Shown piece by piece: positions 39,401 to 52,000 of a DNA stretch of 64,000 bases. The position numbers and the translations under genes were made by a program. The stretch's first letter is position 1; every line of letters begins with the position of its first letter. Under the pieces are notes generated by a model that worked only from the letters and a program-made list of their open reading frames with translations, was not told the origin of the DNA and did no database searches. Source of the DNA: Tritrichomonas musculus (lineage: Eukaryota; Parabasalia; Tritrichomonadida; Tritrichomonadidae). The stretch is from contig JAPFFF010000056.1 in assembly GCA_039105265.1 (NCBI GenBank), forward strand, positions 372,001-436,000. Direction: 5' to 3'.

Positions 39401-42400
39401 TTTTCTTTAAGTTGCTCATTTTCATTACTTGTTGCTTCATTATCCTTTTGAACTTGTTTAAGTTCATTTTCAAGCTTTTCTTTATTTGATGATGCTTCAT
39501 CTAATTTAGATTTAAGTTTGTTTTGATGACGGTGAAGTTTCTTCAAGGCTGAAACAAGTTTTAATTCGCCATCTTTGTTTAATTCTTCCTCTTCAAGATC
39601 ATCACTATCATCGCTATCTTTTGCAGCAAGAAGAAGTGATGACAAAATGTTTCTTTCTTCTGAATAAGCTTTCATTGAAACATCTGAAACTTTAATTGAA
39701 TTGTTTTCAACACTTAAATTGGAGTTTTCATGAAGAAGAGATCGAACTTGTTCCGTTAGATTTGTAACATCTTCAACAATTTCATCTAACGTCTTTTCAC
39801 CGCCTTGATTTCTGTTCTTGTTTGTTGGTTTCTCTTCTTCTTCATCTTGTGAAAATGAGGCTTCACTTTCAAGAAGTTCAGATGATGCATCAGCAGAGTA
39901 TTTAATGAATGGATCAAGTAAGAGTGAAAGCTTATGAACAGCAATTTTCTTCTTTTCTTCTTCTTTCGTAAGTTGTGAAATTTTTTCTTCTTGAGTTTGA
40001 ACTGTTTGTTGAAGTTCTTTCGTTTCATTCATCATTTGAATGATTTTGTCTGCAAGTTCTTCTTCTGTCATATTTTCATTACTATTATTGTTTTGTTCTT
40101 CTCCTTGTGATTCTTTCATTGCACTTCTAAGCTTATTAAATGCAGTGGCTTGTCCTTTAACTTTATTAATAAAGTTTTCTTTAGTAATTTGTTGTGGTTC
40201 TTTTTGGTTTGAATTTTCATCATTTTGACATTCTTGTTCAAACAAGTTAGAAAGATCATTCATGATTTCATTTGGATTTCCATCTTTAATGATAAATCCA
40301 CTCTTATTTCCACCTTGAATATTACTGTTACTCAATTGGCCAAGAATTTGATTGCATTTTTCTTCAATTAATTCTTTTTCATTTGCTTGTTCTGAACTTT
40401 CTTCAATTGATGGAATTCCAAGTTGTTGACAAAGTTTGTTCAATGTTGTCTTTAAGACTTCATTTTCTTTCTTTGCATTTATGATTTCTTGTGCAAATGA
40501 ATGTGGGCTTTGATTTTGGTTCTGTTTATCTCCAGATTTACAAATTCCAAGTGATTTTTGGATTTCTTCTAAATCAGTTTTAGCTTCTTCTTTCTCTTTA
40601 TTTATTTCAGAGATTCGATTTGTGACTTCTTCAATCAAATCTTGTGCATTAGTTCTTTCTTGTCCTTCGATTCCGAGGGCATCAGCCAATGAAACAACTT
40701 GTGACCTTAAGATGAGAGCTTCTTTAGACATTGAAGAAACTTTATTATTAAGCTTGTTCATCAGTTCTTGATCAATTTCATTTGGACTAATTTTTGCTTC
40801 ATGAATCATTTCTTCTTCATTAAATTCAGTTTGTTTAGACTTTGTTGGAAGTAAGTTTAATGTATTGCAAAGATGAATTGTGCCATCAGTAACAATATTG
40901 TTTTGTTTATGCATTGTATCAATAGCTTCAACTAATTCGTTTTTAGTATTAGCAAGATTACTTTTGATTTTGTTTTCATTAACTTCGTTGTTGGACAAGT
41001 CTTCTTCTTCTTCTTCAAAAACGATTTCATTTTCATTTCTTTGTTCTTCTTTTTCTTGTGGTCTTGAAGGAAGAACAATTGAGTTGCCTGGAGGAAGTTC
41101 CATTATGTGTCTAATTTCTTGTTCATTTTTATGTGCATTTGAAACGCATTGAAGAATGATTTGTTGCTTTTCTTCAGGTGTTAATTTGCTTGTATCAACT
41201 CCCAATTCTTCCAAAAGAGCTTCAACTGTTTCTGGTTTCTCTTTCATTTGTTCTAGTTGCTTCTTGAAGATTTCTGTTGGTGATTGATAATTGGGATCTC
41301 GAGATTTTGCAATTGCATCATGAATTTCATTTTCAGAGACATTGAATCTATTCTTTAAGTATTCTAATTGTGCCTTCAAATCACCGTTTTCATTAATCAA
41401 TCTTTTAACGGGATCTTTTTCAGTTTGTTTGCTTCCAATTTCATCATTTTCAGATTGATTTAATTCAGCGAACCTTTCAAGAATGACGTCATTGTTTCCA
41501 TTCTTCTTTGAACTATCAATCAATCTTTGAACAATTGAAGCAACGTTTGTTTCTTTTCTCTCTCTCGGTGACAAATAACCTTCAATTTGAAGAGAGTCCA
41601 AAATTTGAGATCTTTCATCTTCAAGTTTCTCCAATCTTACGAGTTTTTCTTTATCATTTGCAAGCTCTCCGATCATGTTTTGTTGGTTCATAATTTCTTG
41701 CGAAATGTCGTTAAGCTTGATGTAAACAGGTGAATCTTTTCCTTCTGGTGAATTGACAGCTTCATTTAGAGCTTCTTGCAGAGACTTCATTAAATTGTTC
41801 TGGAAAGCAGATCTTTCTTCTATTATTCCAGAATTCTTTGATTGTGTTTCAATCAATTTTTGTTTAATCTCATTGAATTCCTTCTCTTTTTCAGAGAGTT
41901 TGTCTGACAAATCTTTCTTGTTTTGTTCCACTTTTTCAATGGTCTGATTCAATTCATCTTCAGCTTGTTCATGACGTTTCTTGAGATATTTGATAGCTCG
42001 AACTATCTTTGATTCAGGCTTGCTTTCTCCGTCACTTTCACTCACTCCAAATTCACTTTCTGCTTCGTTGAAGCCTTCTGAATTGAAGAGAAGCGAGGCA
42101 ATCTCTTCGTATTCACTTTTCTGAATCTTGTTGGAAACATTGGAGATATTAACTGCGTTCTGTAGATCTGCCTTTTCTTGTGTAAGTGCCTTGATCTTTT
42201 GGATGATGGCTTCGTTTGGCGTGAGTGGCTTGCCGCTTTCATTTTCATTGTGATCAAGTTTTACGTCTTGTAAAAGATTGCCAAGTTCGTTGAATAATTC
42301 TTTTTGGCTTTGAAGTGATTTGACAACTTCTTCTGTGTTGCTTCCTTCTTCTCCTTCTGTTCCTTCTGGTTGAAGTCCAAGAAGTTCTCGCATGTTTTTC

Positions 42401-45400
42401 AGTTGTTCTTTCAATTCGTTGTTTTCTTTGGTTGTGTTGATGATGATTTCTGAAACATTTTGTTTCTTCTTTTCAGAATTGGCTTGTGAATCAGTGCTGC
42501 CTTTATTAGACTCTGAATTATCTTGTGCTTCTTCCTCTTCTTCAAGACCAAGACTTTCTTTTAATAGACGCATTTCTTGTTGAAGTTTGTCTTTCTTGTT
42601 TTTGATTTGTTCAACTTCTTTCTTGATATTGTTGCATTGTGTTTCAAGTGAAACTCCTTCACTCAAATCAAGGCTGCCATCTTCTTTCTCTTTCAGTGGT
42701 GGTAATCCTAAAGTGCTCACAATATCTTGAAGATGTTTCTTTAAGATTTCATTTTCTTTGCGTTGTTCTTGAGCTTGTTCATAAACATTTTTAAGATTTT
42801 CTTCTTGTTCATTAGCATTCATGCTTACTTCTTTTCCTGGTTGTTCTTTGTGTGCTTCAATTGGTGGAAGTCCAAGTGCCTTTCGATGTTTGTTGATTTC
42901 TTCAATAAGATGCTCATTTTCTTGTTTGAGTTGTTCTGCCTTGCCTTGGATCGCTTCGGTACTTGATGATGTTGGATCGATTCCAAGTGAGTTTTGGATT
43001 GAGTCAACATTGTTCTTCATTTGTTTAAGGTGAGCTAACAAAGGATCGTCAGCTTTATCATTGGCTTCGTTGGCTTCTCCTCCTTGTAATTTAGCTTCCC
43101 GTGATTTGATTGCAATTTCAAGTTCTTCATCGGTGATTGGTGGAAGTCCAAGACTATTGCGAATTGAATCATTTTGTTCTCGTAATGTAGTGTTGTTTTG
43201 TTGAACTTTATCAATTCGTGTCTTGATATTTTCACATTGTTCTTGAAGTCCTGCTGCCGTCATCTCTTCATTCAATTGGCTAGCATCAACTCCAACTGAT
43301 TCCGCCATCTTGATGATTTGATTCTTCATGATTTCGTTTTCTTCTTGAAGTTTACCAAGCTTATTCTTGATTTCTTTGGTAGCTTCTTCAAATCGTTGCG
43401 TTGGACTTCGTTTATTGTCTTCTGATATTTCATTGCTTGCTTCGGTTGTGATGTCTGGAATGCCAAGCATCTTGCACATTTCTTGAACTTGTTCTTTCAA
43501 AATTTTGTTTTCTTCATTGATTTCGTTGATTCTTGTTACAATGTCTTGTTTATCTTTTCCTTCTTCTCCTTCCGTTCCTTCTGCTTGAAGTCCAAGAAGT
43601 TCTCGCATGTTTTTCAGTTGTTCTTTCAATTCGTTGTTTTCTTTTGTTGTATTCAAAATGACTTCTGAAACATTTTGTTTCTTCTTTTCTGGTTTTTCTT
43701 TATTAGATTCAGCATTTTCAATATTTGTTGTTGAATTATCTTGTGTTTCTTCCTCTTCTTCAAGTCCAAGACTTTCTTTTAATAGACGCATTTCTTGTTG
43801 AAGTTTGTCTTTCTTGTTTTTGATTTGTTCAACTTCTTTCTTGATATTGTTGCATTGTGTTTCAAGTGAAACTCCTTCACTCAAATCAAGGCTGCCATCT
43901 TCTTTCTCTTTCAGTGGTGGTAATCCTAAAGTGCTCACAATATCTTGAAGATGTTTCTTTAAGATTTCATTTTCTTTGCGTTGTTCTTGAGCTTGTTCAT
44001 AAACATTATCAAGATTATCTTCTTGTTCGTTAGCATTGGTGCTTCCTTCTTTTCCTGGTTGTTCTTTGTGTGCTTCAATTGGTGGAAGTCCAAGTGCCTT
44101 CCGAAGTTTGTTGTTTTCTTCAATCAAATGTTCGTTTTCGTGTTTGAGTTGTTCTGCCTTGCCTTGGATCGCTTCGGTACTTGATGATGTTGGATCAATT
44201 CCAAGTGTGTTTTGGATTGACTCGACATTGTTCTTCATTTGTTGAAGCTTTGTGACGAGTGGATCTTCAATGTTCTGAGATGCTTGGTCACCTTCTGTTG
44301 CCTTTGCAGCTTCTCGTGATTTGGTTGCAGTCTCAAGTTCTTCATCGGTGATTGGTGGAAGTCCAAGACTATTGCGAATTGAATCATTTTGTTCTCGTAA
44401 TGTAGTGTTGTTTTGTTGAACTTTATCAATTCGTGTCTTGATATTTTCACATTGTTCTTGAAGTCCTGCTGCCGTCATCTCTTCATTCAATTGGCTAGCA
44501 TCAACTCCAACTGATTCCGCCATCTTGATGATTTGATTCTTCATGATTTCGTTTTCTTCTTGAAGTTTACCAAGTTTATTCTTGATTTCTTTGGTAGCTT
44601 CTTCAAATCGTTGCGTTGGACTTCGTTTATTGTCTTCTGACATTTCATTGCTTGCTTCGGTTGTGATGTCTGGAATGCCAAGCATCTTGCACATTTCTTG
44701 AACTTGTTCTTTCAAAATTTTGTTTTCTTCATTGATTTCGTTGATTCTTGTTACAATGTCTTGTTTATCTTTTCCTTCTTCTCCTTCCGTTCCTTCTGCT
44801 TGAAGTCCAAGAAGTTCTCGCATGTTTTTCAGTTGTTCTTTCAATTCGTTGTTTTCTTTTGTTGTATTCAAAATGACTTCTGAAACATTTTGTTTCTTCT
44901 TTGAGCTTGGTTCGTTAGATGCGGATTCGTCTTCATTTAGCTGATTTTCATCTCGTGTTTCTTCTTCTTCAAGTCCGAGGCTTTCTTTGAGTGTTCTCAT
45001 TTCTTTCTGAAGTTTTTCTTTTCTGTTTTTCATCTTCTCGATTTCGTTGTTGATTACTGAGCATTGCTGCTCAAGTGCTCCTTTTTCGCTCAAATCAAGG
45101 CTGCCGTCTTCTTTCTCTTTCAGTGGTGGCAGACCTAAAGTTGAGAGGACGCTTTGGAGATTCTTCTTTAAGATTTCATTCTCTTCTTTTTGTTTCTTCA
45201 ATGCTGCCTTGATGTCCTTTGGTTGCTTTGCTGCTTCGCCTTCTCCTCCTCCTTTGGCTTCTTCTGTTTCTTCGCCAAGAGCTTCTCTTATTTCGCGGTT
45301 TTCAGCAACCTGCTCTTGAACAGCTTTCTGTATCTCCGAACAAAGTTCTTCTGTCGTCAAAGGAGCTGATGATTCAGAGGCTTGTTGAAGCTTCTCCGGC

Positions 45401-48400
45401 CTAATTCCAAGTGACTTGGCAATCGCATCGAGTGTCTCTTTCATCTTTTCTTTCTCTTTGTTCGCTTCTTTGACTTGCTCAACAAAACTTTGTGGACCTG
45501 TCTTTGATCCGTTTTGGCCTTCTAAAGGTGACAATGATGATTTAATTGAGTCAGATACTTCCTTGTCTTGTTTGGCTTCATTGATGATTTGATTGAGTTC
45601 TTCTTCTGTAAGATTGTCGATGTTGACTGGTTCTTCGTTTCCTTTGATTGCTGTAATCATTTGTTGGAGCTGTTGTCTTGCTTTCGTGGCTTCTTCAAGT
45701 TTGGCCTTCGTTTGCTCAATGCTCATCTCTTCACCACTCTCTGGAAGAGCTGATTTAATAGAGTCAGTGATTTCTTTGTCTTGTTTAGCTTCTTTGACAA
45801 TCTTGTTCATGTCTTCTTCTGTCAAATTGTCAATGTCAACTGGCTGATCACTTCCTTTGACAGCAGAAATGAGTTGCTGAAGCTGTTGTCTTGCTTTTGT
45901 AGCTTCTTCAAGTTTGGCTTTAGTTTGCTCAATGCTCATCTCTTCGCTTCCTTCAGGAAGGGCTGATTTAATAGAGTCAGTGATTTCTTTGTCTTGTTTA
46001 GCTTCTTTGACAATCTTGTTCAAATCTTCTTCAGTCAAGTTGTCAATGTTGATTGGTTCTTCACTTCCTCTAACAGCAGAAATGAGTTGTTGGAGCTGTT
46101 GTCTTGTTTTCGTGGCTTCTTCAAGTTTGGCCTTCGTTTGCTCAATGCTCATCTCTTCGCCACTCTCTGGAAGGGCTGATTTAATTGATTCTGTAATTTC
46201 TTTGTCTTGTTTGGCTTCTTTGACAATCTTGTTCATGTCTTCTTCTGTCAAGTTGCCAATGTCAACTGGCTCTTCACTTCCTTTGACAGCAGAAATGAGT
46301 TGCTGGAGTTGTTGTCTAGCTTTTGTGGCCTCTTCAAGCTTGGCTTTAGTTTGCTCAATGCTCATCTCTTCGTTTCCTTCAGGAAGGGCCGATCTAACAG
46401 ACTCAGTGATTTCCTTGTCCTGTTTAGCTTCGTTAATGATCTTGTTCATATCCTCTTCAGTCAAGTTGTCAATGTCGACAGGTTGATCGCTTCCTTTGAC
46501 AGCCGAAATGAGCTGCTGGAGTTGTTGTCTTGCCTTTGTGGCCTCTGCAAGCTTGGCCTTCGTTTGCTCAATGCTCATCTCTTCGCCATTTTCAGGAAGG
46601 GCTGATTTGATCGAGTCAGTAATTGCCTTGTCTTGTTTGGCTTCATTGATGATTTGGTTGAGATCTTCTTCTGTAAGATTGTCGATGTTGACTGGCTCTT
46701 CGTTTCCTTTGATTGCTGCGATCATTTGCTGGAGCTGTTGTCTTGCTTTCGTGGCTTCTTCGAGTTTGGCCTTCGTTTGCTCAATGCTCATTTCTTCGCC
46801 ACTTTCAGGAAGGGCTGATTTGATCGAGTCAGTTATTTCCTTGTCTTGTTTGGCTTCTTTTATAATTTGATTGAGTTCTTCTTCAGTCAAATTATCAACA
46901 TTGACTGGCTCTTCGCTTCCCTTGACAGCTGTAATAAGCTGCTGGAGATGCTGCCTTGCCTTTGAAATTTCTTCCAACTTTGTCTTTGCTTCCTCTTCAT
47001 CACTGGCCATTCCAAATGTATTGTGAACTTCTTTAAGCTTGCTCTTTAGCTCCTCGTTTTCTTTCTGGTACTTCGTGATCTGGTTTATGACGGTTCCTTC
47101 TTGGTTTTCTTCGGTTTGGCCATTGGCATCATCTTCAGTTGAAGGGATTTTTGAAATTCCCAAATTTTCCTTAATTTTGTCGAGTTCATCTTTACTAACT
47201 TCGAATTCTTTGTTGATCCTTGAAACTTTATCAATAATATCTTTATTGAAAAAGTCCTCTGTTTGATTTGATTCAATGTCATCAGTTGGCAATCCGAGAG
47301 CTTTTCGAATATTAATTAAATATTCTTTTTGTTTTTTGTTCTGTTCGTTTAATTCGCTTAAAGTTTGCTGTACTTTATGTGTTTTATCTTCTTCAACAAG
47401 AACATCAAGAGTGATATTGCGATCAGTAACAGATGGTGATTGATGAAGTTTCAAGTTTTTGTTTTCTTGCTCAATTGCATCGGATTTCTTCTTAAGATTC
47501 AAGTAAGCTGATTGTATTTTCTTTGATTTCAGTTTCGTATCGTTCAACTCTTTGGTTTGCCCTTCAATTGTTGATTTGGCCTTTTCTAATTCAGCTTTGG
47601 TGGCTTTGACTTGATCTGAGAAACTTTTGTTTGTTTTACGTGCTGTTTCTAAATCAGCTGTCAACTTCTTGATTTGTTCAGCAAGATTAGCTTTTTCTAA
47701 GTTTGGTGATTTTTGATTTTGTTGAGCTAAAAGTTTCTTGTATTTGGCCTCAAGTTCTTTATATTTCTTTTGTAATGTTGATAATTTGGAATTAAGTACT
47801 TTTTGATCATTGTTTTGGATTTCTCTTTTTGACTCGGCTTCATTTAATTGAGCACTTAATTGAGAAATTTTATCAGAATATTCTAATTCAACTTGTTGGC
47901 GGAGTGAGTTTTGAAGTGCATAGTTGTCCATCTGTTCAATTGAATCTGGAGAAATGCTGCTGTGAGGTTTATGATATCTTTGAGAACGAAATGAAGATGC
48001 ATCATTTTTGCTTATATTATGCCTTCTTGGACTATTATTAGCGCTTAATGGAAAAGCGGAATAAAATGAACTACTTTCAAGATCACCGTGAGTTCCAAAT
48101 TCATATGTCGATTCATTTCCTGGATTTTGTCCACTTTCAATATAAAAGTTGATTTGCTGTTCTAAATCACTAATTCGTCCTTGGAAATATTTAATTTTGC
48201 TTTCTGAATCTTGATGAATCATAACAGACTTTTGAAGAGCCTTTTGGAGTTCTTCTGGTTCTGGCGGTAAATCAAATGCTATTTTGCGTATATTTTGAAT
48301 TATTTCTTGTGTTTCAATATCTTCTGTGGGAATATTTGCTGATCCTTCTAGTTTTTCCTTAATATTGTATAAAGTATCTTGGAGAAACTTAACATCCTGA

Positions 48401-48696
48401 AAACCTCGTTCTAAAATATCTACAATTTGATCTGTAATTTGATCATGAAGACTTCGAACATTTGATCCAACTCTTAAAATTCGATCAAATAAGTCTAAAT
48501 TCTGATCTTCAGTATTTTCTTGGATTGGGATGTTTAATTGTTCTTCGACTTTGCTAACACCTTCGTTTAATTTATCTTGAGATTTATTTTGATATGTTTG
48601 TAATGTTTTAATTTCGGTTTGTAAGTTATTAATAACTGTGTCCTTATCTTCCTCGCCCGATGGAAGACTTTGGACGTTCGGAGGGGTTTTTTGCAT
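36469..48696 (-). CDS. Giant coiled-coil protein with two tiers of internal repeats
   Basis: An unbroken 12.2-kb frame encodes 4075 residues from the ATG at 48696. Nearly the whole length is heptad-type coiled coil, rich in Glu, Lys, Gln and Asn, with recurring LGLPP/LGI breaks that punctuate the helices. Residues about 580-1080 contain seven tandem 71-residue units (NLTEEELNQI, AKQDKEITDSIKSALPE, EEMSIEQTKAKLEEATKARQ). Residues about 1100-2130 contain a larger unit of about 405 residues in roughly three copies (TLGLPPLKEKEDGSLDLSE). No transmembrane segment or enzymatic domain is seen. Such proteins are usually cytoskeletal, Golgi-tether-like or mastigont-associated; an exact role cannot be given. 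A divergent 318-bp spacer separates it from the kinase-LRR gene. Confidence 0.9.
42300..45420 (-). repeat. About 1.2-kb tandem repeats inside the giant coiled-coil gene
   Basis: Landmarks such as CTCAAATCAAGGCTGCC recur near 42662, 43879 and 45090. Copies at 42.65-42.79 kb and 43.86-44.00 kb are identical over about 140 bp including silent positions, so the left two copies are recent or homogenised. The third is more diverged. Confidence 0.85.
45550..46990 (-). repeat. Seven tandem 213-bp repeats inside the giant coiled-coil gene
   Basis: TGCTCAATGCTCATCTCTTC-type landmarks recur every 213 bp (for example 45721 and 45934), encoding 71-residue units. The units are similar but not identical at DNA level, so older than the 1.2-kb repeat. 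Confidence 0.9.
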
Positions 48697-49014
48697 CTTG
48701 TAAAATTCTAAAAACTGTTAAAAATAAAATTTCCGTTAAAACTGAAAATTTTCAATATGTTGAAAAAATTAAAATGATTCCTTATTAATGATTTCATATA
48801 TATTTTCATGTGTTAAAATAGATTTTACATTTTTTTATATCAAACAACCTTTCAAAAAATTGAGACCATCTTTATCAAATTTTTATTATTCTTTTCAAAA
48901 AGGTAAAAAAGTGATTTTTTAAATAATTAATTCTATGAAAAAGTTGACCAAAACTAAAGTTTTCTGGGTTAATTAAATTGGTGTTAACCACTAAAGTAAT
49001 AAGAATTTTTTAAA
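48697..49014. promoter_or_regulatory. Divergent intergenic region between the coiled-coil and kinase-LRR genes
   Basis: 318 bp must hold both promoters. TGGTGTTAACCACTA near 48979-48993 is an imperfect dyad 22 bp before the kinase ATG. No other element is clear. Confidence 0.4.
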
Positions 49015-52000
49015 ATGAGTAAATATGAAATCGATATCAAAGACTTTAAGATTATTAATCCCATCAAATCTGGGTCATATGGCAGAGTTTATTCTGTTCA
49101 AAATAAAAAAACTAAAAAATATTATGCCGCCAAAGTAATTGAGTTTGATACTGAAGAAAGCGAATACAAAAAAAATATCAATCGTGAAGTTGGAATCATG
49201 ATAAAATTAAGGCATCCAACGCTCATCAAATTTATTGGATATTCTTTACGAGATTTTAATGGTTTACCAAATGTAACAATTTTGATGGGGCTTGCAAAAA
49301 ACGGATCTCTCGACGATTTAATCCAAAAAGCGCAAAAATCACTAGCAAATCCAGATTACAATGATACAGCTCGGCAAATCATTCTTGTTGGTATCGCACG
49401 AGGTATGATGTTTTTAAATCTCCATCAAGCCATTCACCGCGATCTAAAACCAGCCAATATTTTATTAGATGAGAATTATCATCCGCATATATCAGATTTT
49501 GGATTATCAAAATTTTATCAAGTTGGAAATTCATTTAGACAATCAAAACCATGTGGAACACCCATATATATGGCGCCTGAAGTTCTTGCTGATGAGCCAT
49601 ATGGAGTTAAAGCAGATGTTTATTCCTTCGGAATTCTCATGTATGAAGTTGTTACAGATACGCCAGCATATGCAACACTAACGGAAGGTAAGATGATTAA
49701 TTTTGAAACGTTTAAACGCAAAATCCTAAACAATTATCGACCAGAATTCAAATATCCTATTAAAGAACCACTTAAACGATTAATTGAGCAATGTTGGAGG
49801 AAGAACCCCAAAGAAAGGCCCACTTTTGAGAGCATATTCAAAAAGTTAGCATTCAATGCTGAAGACGATCAAGAGATTGACATATTTAGCAAAGAAAAAA
49901 ACAAATATTTTCTTGAAAATGTTGATGTAAATGAGCTTGAAAAATACGTTTACGAAGTCACAAAAGAAGAGGAAGTTCCTGCCGAAGTAATGAAGCATGT
50001 TCAAGAGCTGAAGAGGAAGAATGCCAAGTACAAGAAAAAGATCATAAGTCTTAAAGAAACGAACCAGATTTTGATTGAAGAGAGGGATGATATGAAGCAA
50101 AAAATTCATGATTTAAGCAAGATGATTGATGACCTAAAAAAACGAGTTTCAACAACTGAAACGAAAGTATCAATTGATGAATTCAACTCTCTTCATTCTG
50201 ATTCACAAAGATCTACACTTATAGATGTAATAAAAAGTTCAACAGCGAGTGTTGCCACTCAAAATTTGAAAAACCTTCTCAATCTTCTCCACTTTTTGAA
50301 TAGGTTTGAAAAGCTAGCATCTTCATCAACATTGATTCAAATCCCAACGGCAACAAAAGAAGAAGGTTCAATTTATATTTTGAAGGGCTTTCAAAAAGTG
50401 AACAAAGTGCATTTGTTATTCCCAGCAACGAAGTTTTTATTTGATAATAATACCTTGAATTCGCCTAAATTAATCAATCTTTTGGCTGCTTTTAAAAGCG
50501 TCTCAATTGAGATTAAATATCCATCGAGTATGTTTCAAGAATGCTATGACATGATTCTAGATATACAAAACACAAAATTATCTAATTCGCTCATAGCTGT
50601 TTTTGTAACAAAAACTCGAGTTTTGCCTGAGTCTTTCAAAAATTATTCTGAGGTTAATTCGGTTAGAATTGACTCTTCTGTTGCTTCAATTGGTCAGTCA
50701 GCATTTAGTAATTTTTCTTTATTGAAAGAAGTTATGATTCCTTCATCATTAAAGATAATTCGTTCTTCTGCCTTTTTGAACTGCTCTTCATTAAAAGAAA
50801 TAGTCATTCCATCTTCGGTTACGTCGATTGAGAAGTGTGTTTTCTCTGGTTGTTCATCACTTGAAGAAATAATCATTCCTTCCTCAGTGAGTGTAATTCA
50901 TAAGTCAACATTTTTCAATTGTTCATCTTTGAAGAAAGTCACGATACCGAATTCCGTCACTATAATTGAAGAGAGTGCTTTTTCTGGTTGTTCATCACTA
51001 GAAGAAATAATCATTCCTTCCTCGGTGTCTGTTATTTGCGAATCAACATTCTTTAATTGTACTTCATTAACGAATGTTTTGGTTCCGAATTTGTTAACAA
51101 AAATTGAATCAAACGCTTTTTCAGGTTGTTCATCGTTAGAAGAAATAAGCCTGCCTTCAACTGTGTCACAAATTGGTGATCATTCTTTTGAATACTGTTC
51201 ATCATTGAAGCAAATAATCATTCCTTCTTCTATCTCTGAAATTTCAGAATATTCTTTCTCTGGCTGCAAAGCGATTGAAGAAATAATCATTCCAGATTCA
51301 GTAACAAAAATTTGTGAATATTGTTTTTCAGGCTGTTCTTCGTTGAATGAAATAAACATACCGGCTTCTGTCTCTTTAGTTGATAATTACGCATTTCGAG
51401 GATGTTCGCAACTTGAACGAATTACAATTGATCCTATTCAAACGCAATTTACGAGTTCTTCTTTTCAAAATTGTTTTATTTTGAATCAATTGACAATTTC
51501 TCCTTCTGTCACTTCAATTCAACAGAATTTTTTCCAAAAATTCGATAAGTTTGTAAAAGTGACAATTCCTTCTTCAGTGACAACAATTGGTCCTCAAGCC
51601 TTTAAAGGTTTCACGTTATTAAAGCAAATTGCAATTCCGCCTTCAGTTGTTTTCATTGATGATTATGCGTTCTATGAATGCACGCAGCTTTCACAGTTAA
51701 CAATGGATCCTTACAGAACTCGAATAACGAACAATTCCTTTCAAAATTGTCCTTCTTTGAATCATTTTGCATTTGATCCTTCAATCACTTCGATCATTCA
51801 ATTTGAATTGAATCAAATTGGCAATTTGATTGAAATAACAATTCCTCCTTCTGTGACTGAAATTAAACCTTATTCATTCAATGAATTAACGTCACTGACA
51901 AGTATTGTCGTTCCTCCTTCTGTTGCTGAAATTAGTGAAAATGCTTTTTTCGGCTGTTCTAAATTAACGGAGATAACAATTGATCCTTATCAATCGCATG

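Noticed and set aside
37000-48000. Many plus-strand ORFs of 60-190 codons
   Set aside because: They are antisense shadows of the repetitive coiled-coil gene and repeat with its period.
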